A stretch of DNA of 64,000 bases from Bacillus sp. FJAT-18017 (GTDB lineage: Bacteria; Bacillota; Bacilli; Bacillales; Cytobacillaceae), in assembly GCF_001278805.1 (NCBI RefSeq), contig NZ_CP012602.1:3197501-3261500 (forward strand), written 5' to 3'. Of this stretch, positions 43,847 through 54,435 are shown piece after piece. The position numbers were made by a program, and so were the translations under genes. The notes under the pieces were generated by a model that did not search any database, was not told the DNA's origin, and saw only the letters and a list, made by a program, of their open reading frames with translations. Every line of letters starts with the position of its first letter. Position 1 is the first letter of the stretch.

Positions 43847-44149
43847 TTAATCGAGCAGTGTCATCAATTTAGTGGCGAACCCATCATCCAGTACCGCAAC
43901 TACTACCCGTGCCTCCTTGCCAATAGCCGTCCCGAGGTTTTCCCGGTTATCGACAATCTTGCAAGGAACATTATAGCTGCTGCACTTATCTGTGATTTTT
44001 TTGGCGGTATTTGAAGACGCATCTGCAGATAAAAGGACTAATTTTGCCTTTCCACTCCGGATTTCTTTAATTGAAAGCTCCTCACCGGATATGACTTTCC
44101 GTGCCCGATTTGCCAAGCCAAGCAATGACATCCATTGATTTGATTTCAT
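43847..44149 (-). CDS. ylxQ: L7Ae-family ribosomal protein YlxQ
   Basis: L7Ae/L30e-fold K-turn RNA-binding protein (YlxQ, RplGA in B. subtilis), 100 residues. Conserved segments: [16 protein letters not shown] and [18 protein letters not shown], plus [25 protein letters not shown] three bases upstream is possible, but ATG at 44149 is better spaced from AAAAGG. The start overlaps the rnpM stop codon by one base (TGATG). It is part of the rimP-nusA-infB operon. Confidence 0.93.
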   Translation of the reverse strand: MKSNQWMSLLGLANRARKVISGEELSIKEIRSGKAKLVLLSADASSNTAKKITDKCSSYNVPCKIVDNRENLGTAIGKEARVVVAVLDDGFATKLMTLLD

Positions 44150-44430
44150 CAAGATTGCCTTTTCTCCTTCTCAATGAGCCCGAGCAGCTCTTCATATAAG
44201 GCAGGATCTATGCTAGTTTGTAAATGGTTTGTTAATATATTTTTCTTTTGAGCCAAAAGGATTGCTTCACGGTCAAGTGACAGGTATGCTCCTCGACCCG
44301 ACTTTTTGCCAGTCAGATCAATTGAAACTTCCCCTTCCTTGGAACGGACAATACGAACAAGTTCTTTTTTTGATTTCATTTCACCCGTTGCGACACATTT
44401 GCGCATCGGGACCTTCTTCATTTTGTTCAC
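44149..44430 (-). CDS. rnpM: RNase P modulator RnpM (YlxR)
   Basis: YlxR-family RNA-binding protein, 93 residues; recent work on B. subtilis describes it as a modulator of RNase P. Family motif [22 protein letters not shown] in residues 8-29 is intact, as is GRGAYLS. The start is GTG at 44430, seven bases after GGAGGG. It ends in a TGA overlapping the start of ylxQ and lies 18 bases after nusA. Confidence 0.93.
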   Translation of the reverse strand: MNKMKKVPMRKCVATGEMKSKKELVRIVRSKEGEVSIDLTGKKSGRGAYLSLDREAILLAQKKNILTNHLQTSIDPALYEELLGLIEKEKRQS

Positions 44431-44448
44431 CGCTAATCCCTCCGACCT

Positions 44449-45627
44449 TTAACGCTTATCCTCGTCTTCATCTTCATATTCATCGTCGTACTCATCTTCA
44501 TAGTTTTCATCATATTCATAATCGTCTTCCTCGTAAAACTCCTCATCTTCATCAAAAAGTCTGATCGTTTCTTCACGAGGGAAGATTCCTAGTTCACGGG
44601 CATCCGTTTCGGACTTAATATCAATTTTCCAGCCAGTCAACTTTGCCGCTAAGCGGGCATTCTGGCCTCTTTTGCCAATAGCAAGTGAAAGCTGGTAGTC
44701 TGGAACGACAACTGTGGTAGCCTTCTCCGCCTCCTTAACGTTAACATCAAGAACCTTGGACGGGCTTAATGCATTCGCTACAAACACAACAGGGTCTTCA
44801 GACCATTTAACTATATCAATCTTTTCGCCTTTAAGTTCATTAACAACTGCCTGGACACGCGCGCCTTTAGGGCCAACACAGGCTCCGACTGGGTCAACTT
44901 CACCATTTTCCGAATGAACGGAAATCTTTGACCTGTCACCAGCTTCACGTGCTACAGATTTAATTTCAACCGTTCCGTCATAAATTTCAGGGACTTCAAT
45001 TTCGAATAGGCGTTTTAGCAAGCCGGGGTGAGTCCGTGAAACAAAAATTTGTGGTCCTTTAGTCGTTTTCTCAACTTTTGTGATAAAAACTTTAATTCGG
45101 TCATGCGGTTTGTATTGCTCATTTGGCATTTGCTCGTTAATTGGCAGCAATGCCTCGATTTTCCCCAGACTGACATAGATGAATTTTGAATCAATCCTTT
45201 GGACAATTCCAGTCATTATGTCTTCTTCACGGTCGATAAATTCAGAATAGATAATGCCGCGCTCTGCTTCCCTCACACGCTGTGTTACTACTTGCTTGGC
45301 AGTTTGGGCTGCAATCCTTCCGAAATCCTTTGGAGTAACTTCCATTTCAACGACATCTTCAACTTGATAGTTCGGATTAAGAAGTCTTGCTTCTTCAATG
45401 GAAATTTCCAGCCTTGGATCAAAAACCTGGTCAACCACTTCTTTTCTTGCAAAAACACGCATTGTGCCTGTTTGCATGTTCAAGTCAATCCGTACATTTT
45501 GTGCCTGATTGAAATTCCGGCGGTATGCTGAAATAAGTGCCGCTTCTATTGCATCAATTAATACATCCCTGGAAATCCCCTTATCTCTTTCCAGTATTGT
45601 CAGAGCATCCATTAATTCGCTGCTCAT
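44449..45627 (-). CDS. nusA: transcription termination/antitermination factor NusA
   Basis: NusA binds RNA polymerase and controls pausing and intrinsic termination. 392 residues: N-terminal RNAP-binding domain ([20 protein letters not shown]); S1 domain ([23 protein letters not shown]); two KH domains ([12 protein letters not shown] and [18 protein letters not shown]); then a very acidic Glu/Asp/Tyr tail over the last 35 residues, longer than in B. subtilis NusA (about 371). ATG at 45627 follows GGGGGATTTATTCC. It lies 85 bases after rimP, in the same operon. Confidence 0.97.
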   Translation of the reverse strand: MSSELMDALTILERDKGISRDVLIDAIEAALISAYRRNFNQAQNVRIDLNMQTGTMRVFARKEVVDQVFDPRLEISIEEARLLNPNYQVEDVVEMEVTPKDFGRIAAQTAKQVVTQRVREAERGIIYSEFIDREEDIMTGIVQRIDSKFIYVSLGKIEALLPINEQMPNEQYKPHDRIKVFITKVEKTTKGPQIFVSRTHPGLLKRLFEIEVPEIYDGTVEIKSVAREAGDRSKISVHSENGEVDPVGACVGPKGARVQAVVNELKGEKIDIVKWSEDPVVFVANALSPSKVLDVNVKEAEKATTVVVPDYQLSLAIGKRGQNARLAAKLTGWKIDIKSETDARELGIFPREETIRLFDEDEEFYEEDDYEYDENYEDEYDDEYEDEDEDKR

Positions 45628-45712
45628 TGGAATAAATCCCCCTTTAGCCTCATTTTCATATTCCCTGTTCCAGACAGAAAGGTTCTATCCGAAGGCAAAA
45701 CGCCAAGGCGCC

Positions 45713-46183
45713 TCACCCAAACGTAACAGCAAGCCGAGCACTTGCCACTTTACTGTACGGAAGCTCCACAGTTTTTCTTCGTGTTTTTACTTTGATTTCG
45801 ATTTTGACAGTTTCACCATCGAATTCTAGCAAAGTTCCTTCAAAGGTTTTTTCGCCGTCGATTGGTTCGTAGGTTTTTACAAAGACATTTTTGCCGATAG
45901 CATTGATAAAGTCCTTATCCTTCTTCAAAGGCCTTTCGGCACCCGGGGATGAAACTTCAAGGAAATAATTATGTGGGATTGGATCCAGTTCATCAAGCTT
46001 TTCGCTAAGACGTTCACTTACAATTCCGCAATCTTCTATATCGACACCTGCTTCTTTGTCGACGAAGACACGCAGAAACCACTCCTTGCCTTCCTTTACA
46101 TATTCAATATCAACAAGTTCCAAACCTAGTTCCTGAACGATGGGAGAAGCCAGGTTTTCAACTACTTCTATAACCTTGCTCAT
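45713..46183 (-). CDS. rimP: ribosome maturation factor RimP
   Basis: RimP helps 30S maturation. 156 residues: N-terminal alpha/beta domain with [20 protein letters not shown], the [15 protein letters not shown] helix, and [12 protein letters not shown] near residues 77-88; then an SH3-like C-terminal domain. ATG at 46183 follows AAAGGAGG. It is the first gene of the rimP-nusA-rnpM-ylxQ-infB-ylxP-rbfA operon. A sigma-A promoter candidate is at 46328-46356, with a hairpin in the leader. Confidence 0.97.
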   Translation of the reverse strand: MSKVIEVVENLASPIVQELGLELVDIEYVKEGKEWFLRVFVDKEAGVDIEDCGIVSERLSEKLDELDPIPHNYFLEVSSPGAERPLKKDKDFINAIGKNVFVKTYEPIDGEKTFEGTLLEFDGETVKIEIKVKTRRKTVELPYSKVASARLAVTFG

Positions 46184-46270
46184 TGCTAACCTCCTTTACA
46201 GCTTTTTACCTTATCTTGCGCAATTTACGTAGACAGTTATCTAGTACTTTGCAAAACGCCTCCATACACG

Positions 46271-46297
46271 AACGAAAGAGTGGGTTCCCCCACTCTT
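46271..46297 (-). terminator. hairpin in the rimP-nusA leader, possible polC terminator
   Basis: Perfect 9-bp stem AAGAGTGGG / CCCACTCTT, then TTCGTTCG on the minus strand. It lies after polC but downstream of the rimP promoter candidate, so it can act on both transcripts. The weak T tract suggests partial termination. Confidence 0.5.
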
Positions 46298-46327
46298 CCG
46301 GACATTTTGCTTAGTATTTCCAATAAA

Positions 46328-46356
46328 ACTATACCATACACGCATACTGAATGCAA
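46328..46356 (-). promoter_or_regulatory. sigma-A promoter of the rimP-nusA-infB operon
   Basis: Minus-strand TTGCAT (46351-46356) - 17 bases - TATAGT (46328-46333), about 145 bases upstream of rimP and 60 bases after the polC stop. Confidence 0.6.
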
Positions 46357-46415
46357 ATTAACGATATCCGGCGCTTTTTGGAGAAAAGATACTATCTTGA
46401 TACAAGAATACCATC

Positions 46416-49400
46416 TTAGAAAAGTGAAAGCTGATTCTGTTCCGGCAGTGAATCCAGGCAGCCCTGTTTGTCGAGATACTCAAGGATGGTTTTGGAAACC
46501 TTACCGCGCTGCTGCAAGTCTTCCTTAGATAGGAACTCTCCATTTTCGCGGGCTTTAACAATATTCTCCGCGGCATTTGTCCCTAACCCGGGAATCGAAT
46601 TGAATGGCGGGATTAATGTTTGCCCATCAATGATAAATTGTGAAGCATCAGATTTATATAAATCGATCTTTTGGAAAGCAAAGCCTCGCTCCGTCATTTC
46701 AAGTGCGAGTTCAAGCACTGTCAATAAGCTTTTCTCTTTTGGCGCAGCATCAAGACCCTTGGCGTTAATCTCTTCCACCTTAGCCCTGATTGATTCCGGC
46801 CCTCGTGCCATCGCTTCTAAATCAAAATCCTCAGCCCTGACTGTAAAGTAAGCTGCATAGTATAACAGCGGTAAATGTACCTTAAAGTAGGCAATCCTCA
46901 CAGCCATCAGAACATAAGCTGCAGCGTGAGCCTTCGGGAACATATACTTAATTTTCTTACACGAGTCAATATACCATTCCGGTACATTATTCTTCCTCAT
47001 TTCTGCTTCCATTTCATCAGTGAGTCCCTTACCTTTACGGACTGACTCCATGATTTTGAACGCAAATCCAGGCTCAAGGCCCTGATAAATAAGGTATACC
47101 ATAATATCATCCCGGCAGCCGATTACTTCGCTTAGAGTACAGGTTTTATTATGGATCAGTTCTTGTGCATTTCCAAGCCACACGTCCGTTCCATGCGAAA
47201 GCCCGGAAATCTGCACAAGCTCGGAAAAGGTAGTCGGCTTCGTATCCTCAAGCATCTGGCGGACAAAACGGGTACCGAATTCCGGGATACCGAGTGTCCC
47301 GGTTTTACACATGATTTGCTCTTCTGTAACTCCCAGTGATTCCGTTCCGCTGAAAATCTTCATTACTTCGGGATCATCAGTAGGTATAGTCTTCGGATCG
47401 ATACCGCTTAAATCCTGAAGCATCCTGATTACTGTCGGATCATCGTGACCCAGAATATCGAGCTTTAAAACGTTATCATGGATGGAATGGAAATCGAAGT
47501 GTGTTGTTTTCCACTCAGAACCTGTTGCATCGGCAGGAAACTGGATAGGTGAAAAATCGTAAATATCCATATAATCCGGCACAACAATGATGCCGCCGGG
47601 ATGCTGCCCGGTGTTCCGTTTAACGCCCGTGCAGCCGGAAGCCAGCCGGTCGATTTCTGCACCGCGAAGCTGGAGATTGTTTTCCTGCTGGTACGCCTTC
47701 ACATACCCAAATGCTGTTTTATCAGCAACTGTGCCTATTGTACCCGCACGGTAAACATAATCCTCACCGAATAGGACCTTTGTGTAATTATGTGCTCTCG
47801 GTTGGTATTCACCCGAGAAGTTCAAGTCAATGTCTGGTACTTTGTCTCCTTTAAAGCCAAGGAATGTTTCAAACGGAATGTCATGGCCATCCTTTTTATA
47901 CTTCCCGCCGCATTCAGGACAATCCTTATCTGGAAGGTCGAAGCCGGATCCAACAGAACCATCATTAAAGAATTCGGAATGCTTGCATTTCGGGCAAACA
48001 TAATGCGGCGGCAACGGATTAACCTCTGTAATTTCTGTCATAGTCGCAACAAACGAAGACCCAACCGACCCACGCGAACCAACCAAATAGCCATCATCAA
48101 GGGATTTTTTTACAAGCTTATGGGAAATCAGGTAAATAACCGCAAAACCATGCCCAATGATACTCTTAAGTTCTTTTTCAAGCCTGGCTTCTACTATTTC
48201 CGGAAGCGGATCGCCATAGATTCTGCGAGCCATTGAATAGCTCATTTCACGCATTTCATCTTCAGCGCCTTCAATCTTTGGCGTATAAAGGTCATCCTTG
48301 ATTGGCTTGATAACGTCAATCATATCAGCAATTTTGTTTGTATTTGTTACAACGATTTCTTTTGCTTTTTCAGCACCAAGGAAGCTGAATTCTTTTAGCA
48401 TCTCATCTGTTGTCCTGAAATGGACGTCAGGCAGGTTGTGGCGGTTTAACGGGTTGGCGCCTCCCTGCGAATTAATCAGGATTTTTCTATAAATCTTATC
48501 ATTTTTTTCAAGGTAGTGGACGTTACCAGTAGCAACGACAGGAATACCCAATTTTTCGCCAAGTTTCACAACGTTCCCAATAATTTCTTCAAGCGACCGT
48601 TCGTTCCTGACGAGCTCCATTTCAATCAATGGTGCGTATACCGGTTTCGGCATGACCTCCAGGTAATCATAAAAATGCGCCATCTCTTCTACTTCTTCAG
48701 GCGACTTCTGCATCATACCTTCAAACACTTCGCCCCGGTCACAAGCGGAACCGACGAGAATACCTTCTCTGTATTTTTGCAAAATGGAACGAGGTATTCG
48801 CGGCACCCTATAGAAATAGTTTATATGAGCAATTGAAACCAATTTAAAAAGATTCTTCAACCCTGCCTCTGTTTGAGCAAGCAGTGTGCAATGATAGGGT
48901 CTTGCCCGCTTATAGGCATCACCTTTCCCCATATTGTCATTGAATTGGTCATGGTACTCGATTCCCTTTTCATGCGAATCTTTTAGCATTTTCAAAAGCA
49001 GGTATCCAGTAGCTTCAGCATCATAAATCGCACGGTGGTGCTGAGTCAGCTCGACATCAAATTTCTTTGCCAGTGTGTTCAAGCGATGGTTTTTCATTTC
49101 CGGATAGAGGAACCTGGCAAGCTCCAGCGTATCGATAACCGGATTTTTCGATTTTCCAAGACCGATTTTTTTATAGCCGGTATTTAAGAATCCCATATCA
49201 AATGATGCATTATGGGCAACAAGAACTGAATCCCCTGCCCATTGATGGAATCTCTCCAGTACCTCCCCGACTTCTGGTGCATTTTCAACCATATCATCGG
49301 TAATTCCCGTCAGGTTTATGGTTGTAGCAGATAACCGGTGATGAGGGTTGGCGAACGATTCAAAGCGGTCGATGATTTCCCCGTCCCGAATCTTTACCGC

Positions 49401-50744
49401 TGCTAATTCAATTATTGTATCGTAAACAGCCGACAATCCAGTTGTCTCGACGTCAAAGACTACGTACGTATCTTCTGAAAGCAGTCGGTGGACATCATTG
49501 TAAGCAATCGGTACTCCATCATCGACCAGGTTTGCTTCAATACCGTATAAAATTTTAATATCATTCTTTTTCCCAGCTGAAAATGCTTCGGGGAATGACT
49601 GGGCTACTGCATGATCTGTAATCGCAATCGCTTTATGGCCCCATTTACTCGCCTGTCCTACAAGAGCTGCAACTGGTGTGACTGCATCCATCTGGCTCAT
49701 CGGGGTATGGAGATGGAGTTCCACCCGTTTTTCCCCTTCAGGTGCCCTGTCTTTTCGGGTTTCGGGTTTGATTTCGTTAATATCGTTACCTATCATTACA
49801 AGATCGCGTACAAATGTGTCATTTTGAATACTTCCCCGGACCCTTGCCCACATGCCCTTTTTAACACGCTGGAACAAAGCGGCGTCCTCTTTATCCCGGG
49901 AGAACATTTTGACCATAATTGAGCTGGTATAGTCGGTGATTTTAAATGTCAGCAGGGTGCGCCCACTGCGAAGTTCCCTCGTTTCAGCATCAAAGATAAA
50001 GCCTTCAATCGCCATACGGCGTTCCTCGTCGACGATGTCAATAAGCTGCTTGAATTCAGCGTCACCCTTGATCATCATTCCTATTACTAGTGGCCCGTCA
50101 AAAGCATCCGTTCCGCCTTTTTCCTTCTCTGCTTCACGTTTTTGCATTTCTACTACAGCAAGCTTGGCCCGTTCCTCATCCTCTTTCTGTTTCGCTTCCA
50201 TAAATTGGACATATTCCTCGCTCTTTTCAACATCTACCAACACAGTATCGATTGCAAGTACCGGAAAGCCAAAAGACTGGTAGATTGACGAAATCACACT
50301 GCCATATTTATTTTTTATCGCTCCGCCCTCCGCTTCATTCCTGACTGAAACTGTCAGTTTGGAGCCCTGGACTGAAGGATATTGTTCATTTAAAAGCTTT
50401 AGGAGCGGTGGAGCAATCCCATCGATTTCCTCAATAGTTTTTTTCCAGTACTCCAGTATTAGCTCTTCTGTAACCGATTGATCCTGGCAGTACAATTCGA
50501 ATGATGTTGCCCTGGCAATCTCTGAAAATTTCTTTTCAAGCTGTGTTTCGAACAATGAATAAACACTGCATGGGAGAATTTTTTCTATTGCAATCTGAAA
50601 ATGCATTTTTCTCGAATTCTTGCCAACAAGCACTTTTTCGATCCGGGCATTCCGGAAAAACGGAACGATATCGTCCCCTGTCATATCAAGCTGGTGCAAC
50701 AGTACCTGAAATCTTTGTACTCTATCATCTAAATGGGTGTTCAT
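46416..50744 (-). CDS. polC: DNA polymerase III subunit alpha, Gram-positive type (PolC)
   Basis: Replicative DNA polymerase with built-in proofreading. 1442 residues: N-terminal domain and OB fold; a PHP domain ([15 protein letters not shown]) split by a DnaQ-type exonuclease insert ([39 protein letters not shown]); a zinc-finger-like CPKCKHSEF...CPEC; the palm with catalytic PDIDLNFSG; and fingers with [14 protein letters not shown] motif ([14 protein letters not shown]). A GTG two codons upstream exists, but ATG at 50744 is better placed after GGTGGGGGAGTG. Length is normal for PolC. Confidence 0.97.
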   Translation of the reverse strand: MNTHLDDRVQRFQVLLHQLDMTGDDIVPFFRNARIEKVLVGKNSRKMHFQIAIEKILPCSVYSLFETQLEKKFSEIARATSFELYCQDQSVTEELILEYWKKTIEEIDGIAPPLLKLLNEQYPSVQGSKLTVSVRNEAEGGAIKNKYGSVISSIYQSFGFPVLAIDTVLVDVEKSEEYVQFMEAKQKEDEERAKLAVVEMQKREAEKEKGGTDAFDGPLVIGMMIKGDAEFKQLIDIVDEERRMAIEGFIFDAETRELRSGRTLLTFKITDYTSSIMVKMFSRDKEDAALFQRVKKGMWARVRGSIQNDTFVRDLVMIGNDINEIKPETRKDRAPEGEKRVELHLHTPMSQMDAVTPVAALVGQASKWGHKAIAITDHAVAQSFPEAFSAGKKNDIKILYGIEANLVDDGVPIAYNDVHRLLSEDTYVVFDVETTGLSAVYDTIIELAAVKIRDGEIIDRFESFANPHHRLSATTINLTGITDDMVENAPEVGEVLERFHQWAGDSVLVAHNASFDMGFLNTGYKKIGLGKSKNPVIDTLELARFLYPEMKNHRLNTLAKKFDVELTQHHRAIYDAEATGYLLLKMLKDSHEKGIEYHDQFNDNMGKGDAYKRARPYHCTLLAQTEAGLKNLFKLVSIAHINYFYRVPRIPRSILQKYREGILVGSACDRGEVFEGMMQKSPEEVEEMAHFYDYLEVMPKPVYAPLIEMELVRNERSLEEIIGNVVKLGEKLGIPVVATGNVHYLEKNDKIYRKILINSQGGANPLNRHNLPDVHFRTTDEMLKEFSFLGAEKAKEIVVTNTNKIADMIDVIKPIKDDLYTPKIEGAEDEMREMSYSMARRIYGDPLPEIVEARLEKELKSIIGHGFAVIYLISHKLVKKSLDDGYLVGSRGSVGSSFVATMTEITEVNPLPPHYVCPKCKHSEFFNDGSVGSGFDLPDKDCPECGGKYKKDGHDIPFETFLGFKGDKVPDIDLNFSGEYQPRAHNYTKVLFGEDYVYRAGTIGTVADKTAFGYVKAYQQENNLQLRGAEIDRLASGCTGVKRNTGQHPGGIIVVPDYMDIYDFSPIQFPADATGSEWKTTHFDFHSIHDNVLKLDILGHDDPTVIRMLQDLSGIDPKTIPTDDPEVMKIFSGTESLGVTEEQIMCKTGTLGIPEFGTRFVRQMLEDTKPTTFSELVQISGLSHGTDVWLGNAQELIHNKTCTLSEVIGCRDDIMVYLIYQGLEPGFAFKIMESVRKGKGLTDEMEAEMRKNNVPEWYIDSCKKIKYMFPKAHAAAYVLMAVRIAYFKVHLPLLYYAAYFTVRAEDFDLEAMARGPESIRAKVEEINAKGLDAAPKEKSLLTVLELALEMTERGFAFQKIDLYKSDASQFIIDGQTLIPPFNSIPGLGTNAAENIVKARENGEFLSKEDLQQRGKVSKTILEYLDKQGCLDSLPEQNQLSLF

Positions 50745-50842
50745 AGTCACTCCCCCACCTTGTTCTATCTAGTTATCAAAAATATATTATAGCACAGAAT
50801 CTTGCCTACCCATTAGGAATGCAAATACTTAATGTTACCAGA

Positions 50843-50994
50843 AACAAAAGCGCAAGCGCCTCGGTTATCGCCGTACAAAATGGAGGGACTTCGACTGAGA
50901 TAAAGGAATCACGAAGAGCGCTAGCGATTCCATGATGACTTATCGTAGAGAGGAGGCCTGAAGTTTGCTAGGCGATAGGCGCTGGAGCCGGACG
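50843..50994 (-). repeat. interspersed repeat, copy A (downstream of proS)
   Basis: About 152 bp, non-coding. Read on the minus strand it begins CGTCCGGCTCCAGCGCC and ends GGCGCTTGCGCTTTTGTT. It matches copy B (52931-53083), in opposite orientation, at roughly 94 percent of positions by eye. It abuts the T tract of the proS terminator. Similar GCTCCAGCGCC elements occur between genes in many Bacillaceae, which is recalled knowledge and was not searched. Confidence 0.85.
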
Positions 50995-51023
50995 AAAAAA
51001 GGTGCCGCAGTATGTGCAGCACC
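50995..51023 (-). terminator. intrinsic terminator after proS
   Basis: Stem GGTGCTGCA / TGCGGCACC with one wobble pair, followed by TTTTTT on the minus strand. Repeat copy A begins immediately after the T tract. Confidence 0.85.
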
Positions 51024-51080
51024 CTAATGTTTGTCCGCTTAGCACGATTGCCAATAGTAAAAAGACAGCACTAATCCATT

Positions 51081-52784
51081 TTATTTTCGGTTTTCAAGAA
51101 CTGAAGCAATTGTTTCCCGCAAAGTGGAAGCCTCTGCCTCGATGACTTCACCTGTATCACGAAGCTTTAATTCAACAATTCCTTCAGCTGCCTTTTTGCC
51201 GATTGTAACGCGAACAGGAATACCAAGCAAATCTGAATCAGCGAATTTGACACCAGGTCGTTCCTGCCTGTCGTCAATAAGTACTTCGAAAGTTTTTCCA
51301 AGCTCCAGGTAGAGCTGATCTGCAAGTCTTGCTTGTACCTCGTCCTTCAGATTTACGGGAATAAGATGAACATGGTATGGCGCTACAGCTTTAGGCCAGA
51401 CAAGTCCCTTTTCATCATTGGACTGCTCGGCTACAGCGGCAAGCGTCCTCGAAACGCCGATTCCATAGCAACCCATGATCATCGGCTGGGTTCTTCCATT
51501 TTCATCCAAATACACAGCATTCATAGCTTCACTATACCTCGTACCAAGCTTGAAAACATGGCCAACTTCAATACCTTTGGCAAAAACAATTTTACCGTTT
51601 CCCTCAGGAGATGGATCTCCTTCCTTAATGAAACGAAGATCGGCAAATTGGCTCACTTCGAAATCCCTGCCTGGATTTACATTCGTATAATGATAGTGTT
51701 CCTCGTTAGCCCCGCAAATCCCATTGACAATGGCTGCAACTGCACTATCAGCTACAATTTCAACACCTGAAACTTCGACCGGTCCGATTGAACCAACCGT
51801 ACAGCCTAAAACTCTTTCTGTCTCCGCAGCATCGGCCAGTTCGGCACTCCCAGCCTCAAACAAGTTTTTAAGCTTGATATCATTGACTTCGTGGTCGCCC
51901 CTTACCAAAACAAGGACAAACCGGTCATCTACTTTGAATAGCAATGACTTAATACATTGTTCTTCGGCAACATCTAGGAACGAAGCAACTTCTGCAATGG
52001 TCTTCTGATTTTCTGTCTTAACCTTTTCCATCTCTCTTAGAGCCTCGTCACTTTTTTCGTAACTGGTAACTACAGGGGCCATTTCAATGTTTGCTGCATA
52101 ATTAGAAGAATCGGAATAAGCAATTGTATCTTCTCCGATATCTGAAAGTACCATAAACTCGTGAGTATCTTTCCCGCCCATTGCTCCAGAGTCCGCAATA
52201 ACCGCACGGAAATTCAAACCGCAGCGCGCAAATATATTGGAATATGCAGCAAAGATCCGCTCGTATACCTCGTCTAGACTCTCTTTGCTGGAATGGAATG
52301 AATACGCATCTTTCATAATGAACTCGCGGCCCCTAAGCAAGCCAAAACGAGGCCGCTTTTCATCACGGAATTTGGTTTGGATTTGATAAAGAGTCAATGG
52401 AAGGCGCTTGTATGATTTTACTTCATCACGGACAAGACTGGTAATGACCTCTTCGTGAGTGGCTCCAAGTGCGAATTCCCTTTCATTTCTGTCTTTCAGG
52501 CGCATAAGTTCTGGACCATACGAATACCATCTTCCAGATTCCTGCCAAAGTTCAGCTTGCTGCAAAGCTGGCATTAGCATTTCGACTGCTCCAGCTTTGT
52601 CCATTTCTTCACGGACGATATTCTCTATTTTCGTCAGCACACGTTTCGCCAGCGGCATATAACTATAGACACCACTTGCATTCTGGCGCATAAATCCAGC
52701 CTTAAGAAGAAGCTGATGGCTTCTTACGTCAGCGTCCGCTGGTACTTCCCTCATCGTGGGAATCAAAGTCATGCTTTGTTTCAT
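51081..52784 (-). CDS. proS: prolyl-tRNA synthetase
   Basis: Class II aminoacyl-tRNA synthetase charging tRNA-Pro. 567 residues, bacterial type: catalytic core motifs ([41 protein letters not shown] as motif 2; [18 protein letters not shown] as motif 3), a YbaK-like editing insertion between motifs 2 and 3, and a C-terminal anticodon-binding domain. ATG at 52784 follows GGAGGGATTAAT. No T-box leader is visible upstream. The gene is bracketed by two inverted copies of an interspersed repeat. Confidence 0.98.
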   Translation of the reverse strand: MKQSMTLIPTMREVPADADVRSHQLLLKAGFMRQNASGVYSYMPLAKRVLTKIENIVREEMDKAGAVEMLMPALQQAELWQESGRWYSYGPELMRLKDRNEREFALGATHEEVITSLVRDEVKSYKRLPLTLYQIQTKFRDEKRPRFGLLRGREFIMKDAYSFHSSKESLDEVYERIFAAYSNIFARCGLNFRAVIADSGAMGGKDTHEFMVLSDIGEDTIAYSDSSNYAANIEMAPVVTSYEKSDEALREMEKVKTENQKTIAEVASFLDVAEEQCIKSLLFKVDDRFVLVLVRGDHEVNDIKLKNLFEAGSAELADAAETERVLGCTVGSIGPVEVSGVEIVADSAVAAIVNGICGANEEHYHYTNVNPGRDFEVSQFADLRFIKEGDPSPEGNGKIVFAKGIEVGHVFKLGTRYSEAMNAVYLDENGRTQPMIMGCYGIGVSRTLAAVAEQSNDEKGLVWPKAVAPYHVHLIPVNLKDEVQARLADQLYLELGKTFEVLIDDRQERPGVKFADSDLLGIPVRVTIGKKAAEGIVELKLRDTGEVIEAEASTLRETIASVLENRK

Positions 52785-52833
52785 ATTAATCCCTCCATTA
52801 ATTAAACCGCGCCCGCGAGCATATGTATGCCGG

Positions 52834-52860
52834 CTCAGAATATCCTGAGCCGGCTCTTTG
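52834..52860. other. inverted repeat upstream of proS
   Basis: GCCGGCTCAG - AATATC - CTGAGCCGGC, a perfect 10-bp stem about 50 bases upstream of the proS start. No T tract follows on the minus strand, so it is a leader hairpin or a poor terminator for rseP. Confidence 0.55.
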
Positions 52861-52930
52861 GGTTATTTATTTACTAACAGATTTTCTATGTTTCCACTTC
52901 GCCTGTCACGAAGGAGCTTGCGCTTTTGTT

Positions 52931-53083
52931 CCGTCTAGCTCCAGCGCCTATCGCCTAACAAACTTCAGGCCTCCTCCCTACGATAAGTCATCATCGAATC
53001 GCTTACGCTCTTCGTGATTCCTTTATCTCAGTCGAAGTCCCTCCATTTTGTACGGCGATGACCAAGGCGCTTGCGCTTTTGTT
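52931..53083 (+). repeat. interspersed repeat, copy B (between proS and rseP)
   Basis: Inverse-oriented counterpart of copy A, 153 bp, from CCGTCTAGCTCCAGCGCC to GGCGCTTGCGCTTTTGTT. The last bases supply part of the rseP stop codon (53082-53084). Its 3' end sequence GCTTGCGCTTTTGTT also occurs immediately before it (52916-52930), as if a second unit had once been joined in tandem. Confidence 0.85.
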
Positions 53084-54341
53084 ATAAGAAAAACCTTTGT
53101 ATGTCGTTCCAGGTTACAACAAGCATTAACAGCATCAGCAGGGCAAAACCAATGAAATGAACCATCCCTTCCTTTTGCCTGTCGACAGGCTTCCCTCTAA
53201 CAGCTTCGATCGCAAAGAATAACAATCTACCACCATCTAGTGCTGGCAACGGAAGAAGATTCATGATCCCGAGGTTAATGCTAAGAATAGCCGCCCATCG
53301 CATTAAGTTATATATACCAGACTGTGCCACCTCATCCGTCGAAACATAAATTCCGACAGGTCCACTCAACGCATCAATCGAAAATTGTCCTGTAACCAAT
53401 TTCCCTAGCATAATAAAGATTTCTTTCGTCCATGTGACGGTCTGCTCAAATCCAAAGGTTACAGCCTTCAGCGGGGATTTTTCAACCGGGCTGTATACCC
53501 CGATTAGTCCAAACTTTTGGCCGTCAGCTTCCTGGGCTTTAGGAGTTACGGTAACTTCCTGCTCTTTCCCGTCCCGTTCAATGATAAATTGAAGTTCCTT
53601 TTCAGGATTCTTTCGGACAATCTCAACAACATCAATCCATTCTGAAATTTCCGACCCAGAGATTGAATGGACAATGTCTCCCTTTTTCAATCCCGCTTCA
53701 ATCGCAGCACCATTTGGAGTAATATCACCAAGCTTCGGTTCATTTGATGGAACACCCTGGAGGATACCTAGCAATAAGAACACAACGAATGCCAAAATGA
53801 AATTCATCATTGGGCCCGCAAAAATTGCCATAGCTCTTTGGCCAAGCGTCTTGGAGTTAAATTGGCGGTTATATGGAGCGATTTGGTTTTCAACCCCATT
53901 TTCAACCGTAACCGCTTCAGGATTCACTACGAATGTCCTTAAGGTATCCTCTTCATCTTCAGGATAGCCCTTCAGCACAAGGGTCCTTTCGAGGTCAGCA
54001 TGCTCAACCTCTATAATTCGTGCATCCGGGTATTTATCCTTATTGTTCAGGATGATTTTTTCAACCTTCCCATCCTTACCCGTCAAAAGGCCAATTCTGT
54101 ACCCTGGCTTAATTTCAACTGTTTCAGGATCTTCCCCAGCCATCCGGACAAAGCCTCCAATAGGCAAAAGCCGGATCGTATAGACTGTTTCTCCTTTTTT
54201 ATGCGTAAATACCTTTGGCCCCATGCCGATTGCAAATTCACGGCAAAGGATACCAGCCCTTTTGGCAAAAATAAAGTGCCCTAATTCGTGGAAGAAAACG
54301 AGCGCCCCGAATATGACGATAAAGGCAATGACTGTAGTCAA
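53082..54341 (-). CDS. rseP: site-2 protease RseP/RasP
   Basis: Intramembrane zinc protease (RasP/YluC in B. subtilis) that cuts anti-sigma factors and leftover signal peptides in the membrane. 419 residues: first membrane segment with HELGH (about residues 18-22); a PDZ domain near 185-265; and the third-span motif NLLPLPALDGGRLL with the Asp ligand. A GTG at 54353 is possible but overlaps the AAAGGTGG ribosome-binding site. TTG at 54341 gives the family-like TTVIAFIVIFG N-terminus and better spacing. The C-terminus NDIQRFFL is normal, ending exactly at repeat copy B. Confidence 0.94.
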   Translation of the reverse strand: MTTVIAFIVIFGALVFFHELGHFIFAKRAGILCREFAIGMGPKVFTHKKGETVYTIRLLPIGGFVRMAGEDPETVEIKPGYRIGLLTGKDGKVEKIILNNKDKYPDARIIEVEHADLERTLVLKGYPEDEEDTLRTFVVNPEAVTVENGVENQIAPYNRQFNSKTLGQRAMAIFAGPMMNFILAFVVFLLLGILQGVPSNEPKLGDITPNGAAIEAGLKKGDIVHSISGSEISEWIDVVEIVRKNPEKELQFIIERDGKEQEVTVTPKAQEADGQKFGLIGVYSPVEKSPLKAVTFGFEQTVTWTKEIFIMLGKLVTGQFSIDALSGPVGIYVSTDEVAQSGIYNLMRWAAILSINLGIMNLLPLPALDGGRLLFFAIEAVRGKPVDRQKEGMVHFIGFALLMLLMLVVTWNDIQRFFL

Positions 54342-54435
54342 ATGGAATACCACCTTTTTTTAAAAAATACGCAAGTCAAAGGTTACTTTTGTCTTAGTTC
54401 CTTTTACAACTCACGGGATGTCTTAACCTTGAAAC

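Noticed and set aside
52785..52930. T-box riboswitch upstream of proS
   Set aside because: The conserved T-box sequence and antiterminator/terminator pair were looked for and not found; only a simple 10-bp-stem hairpin is present.
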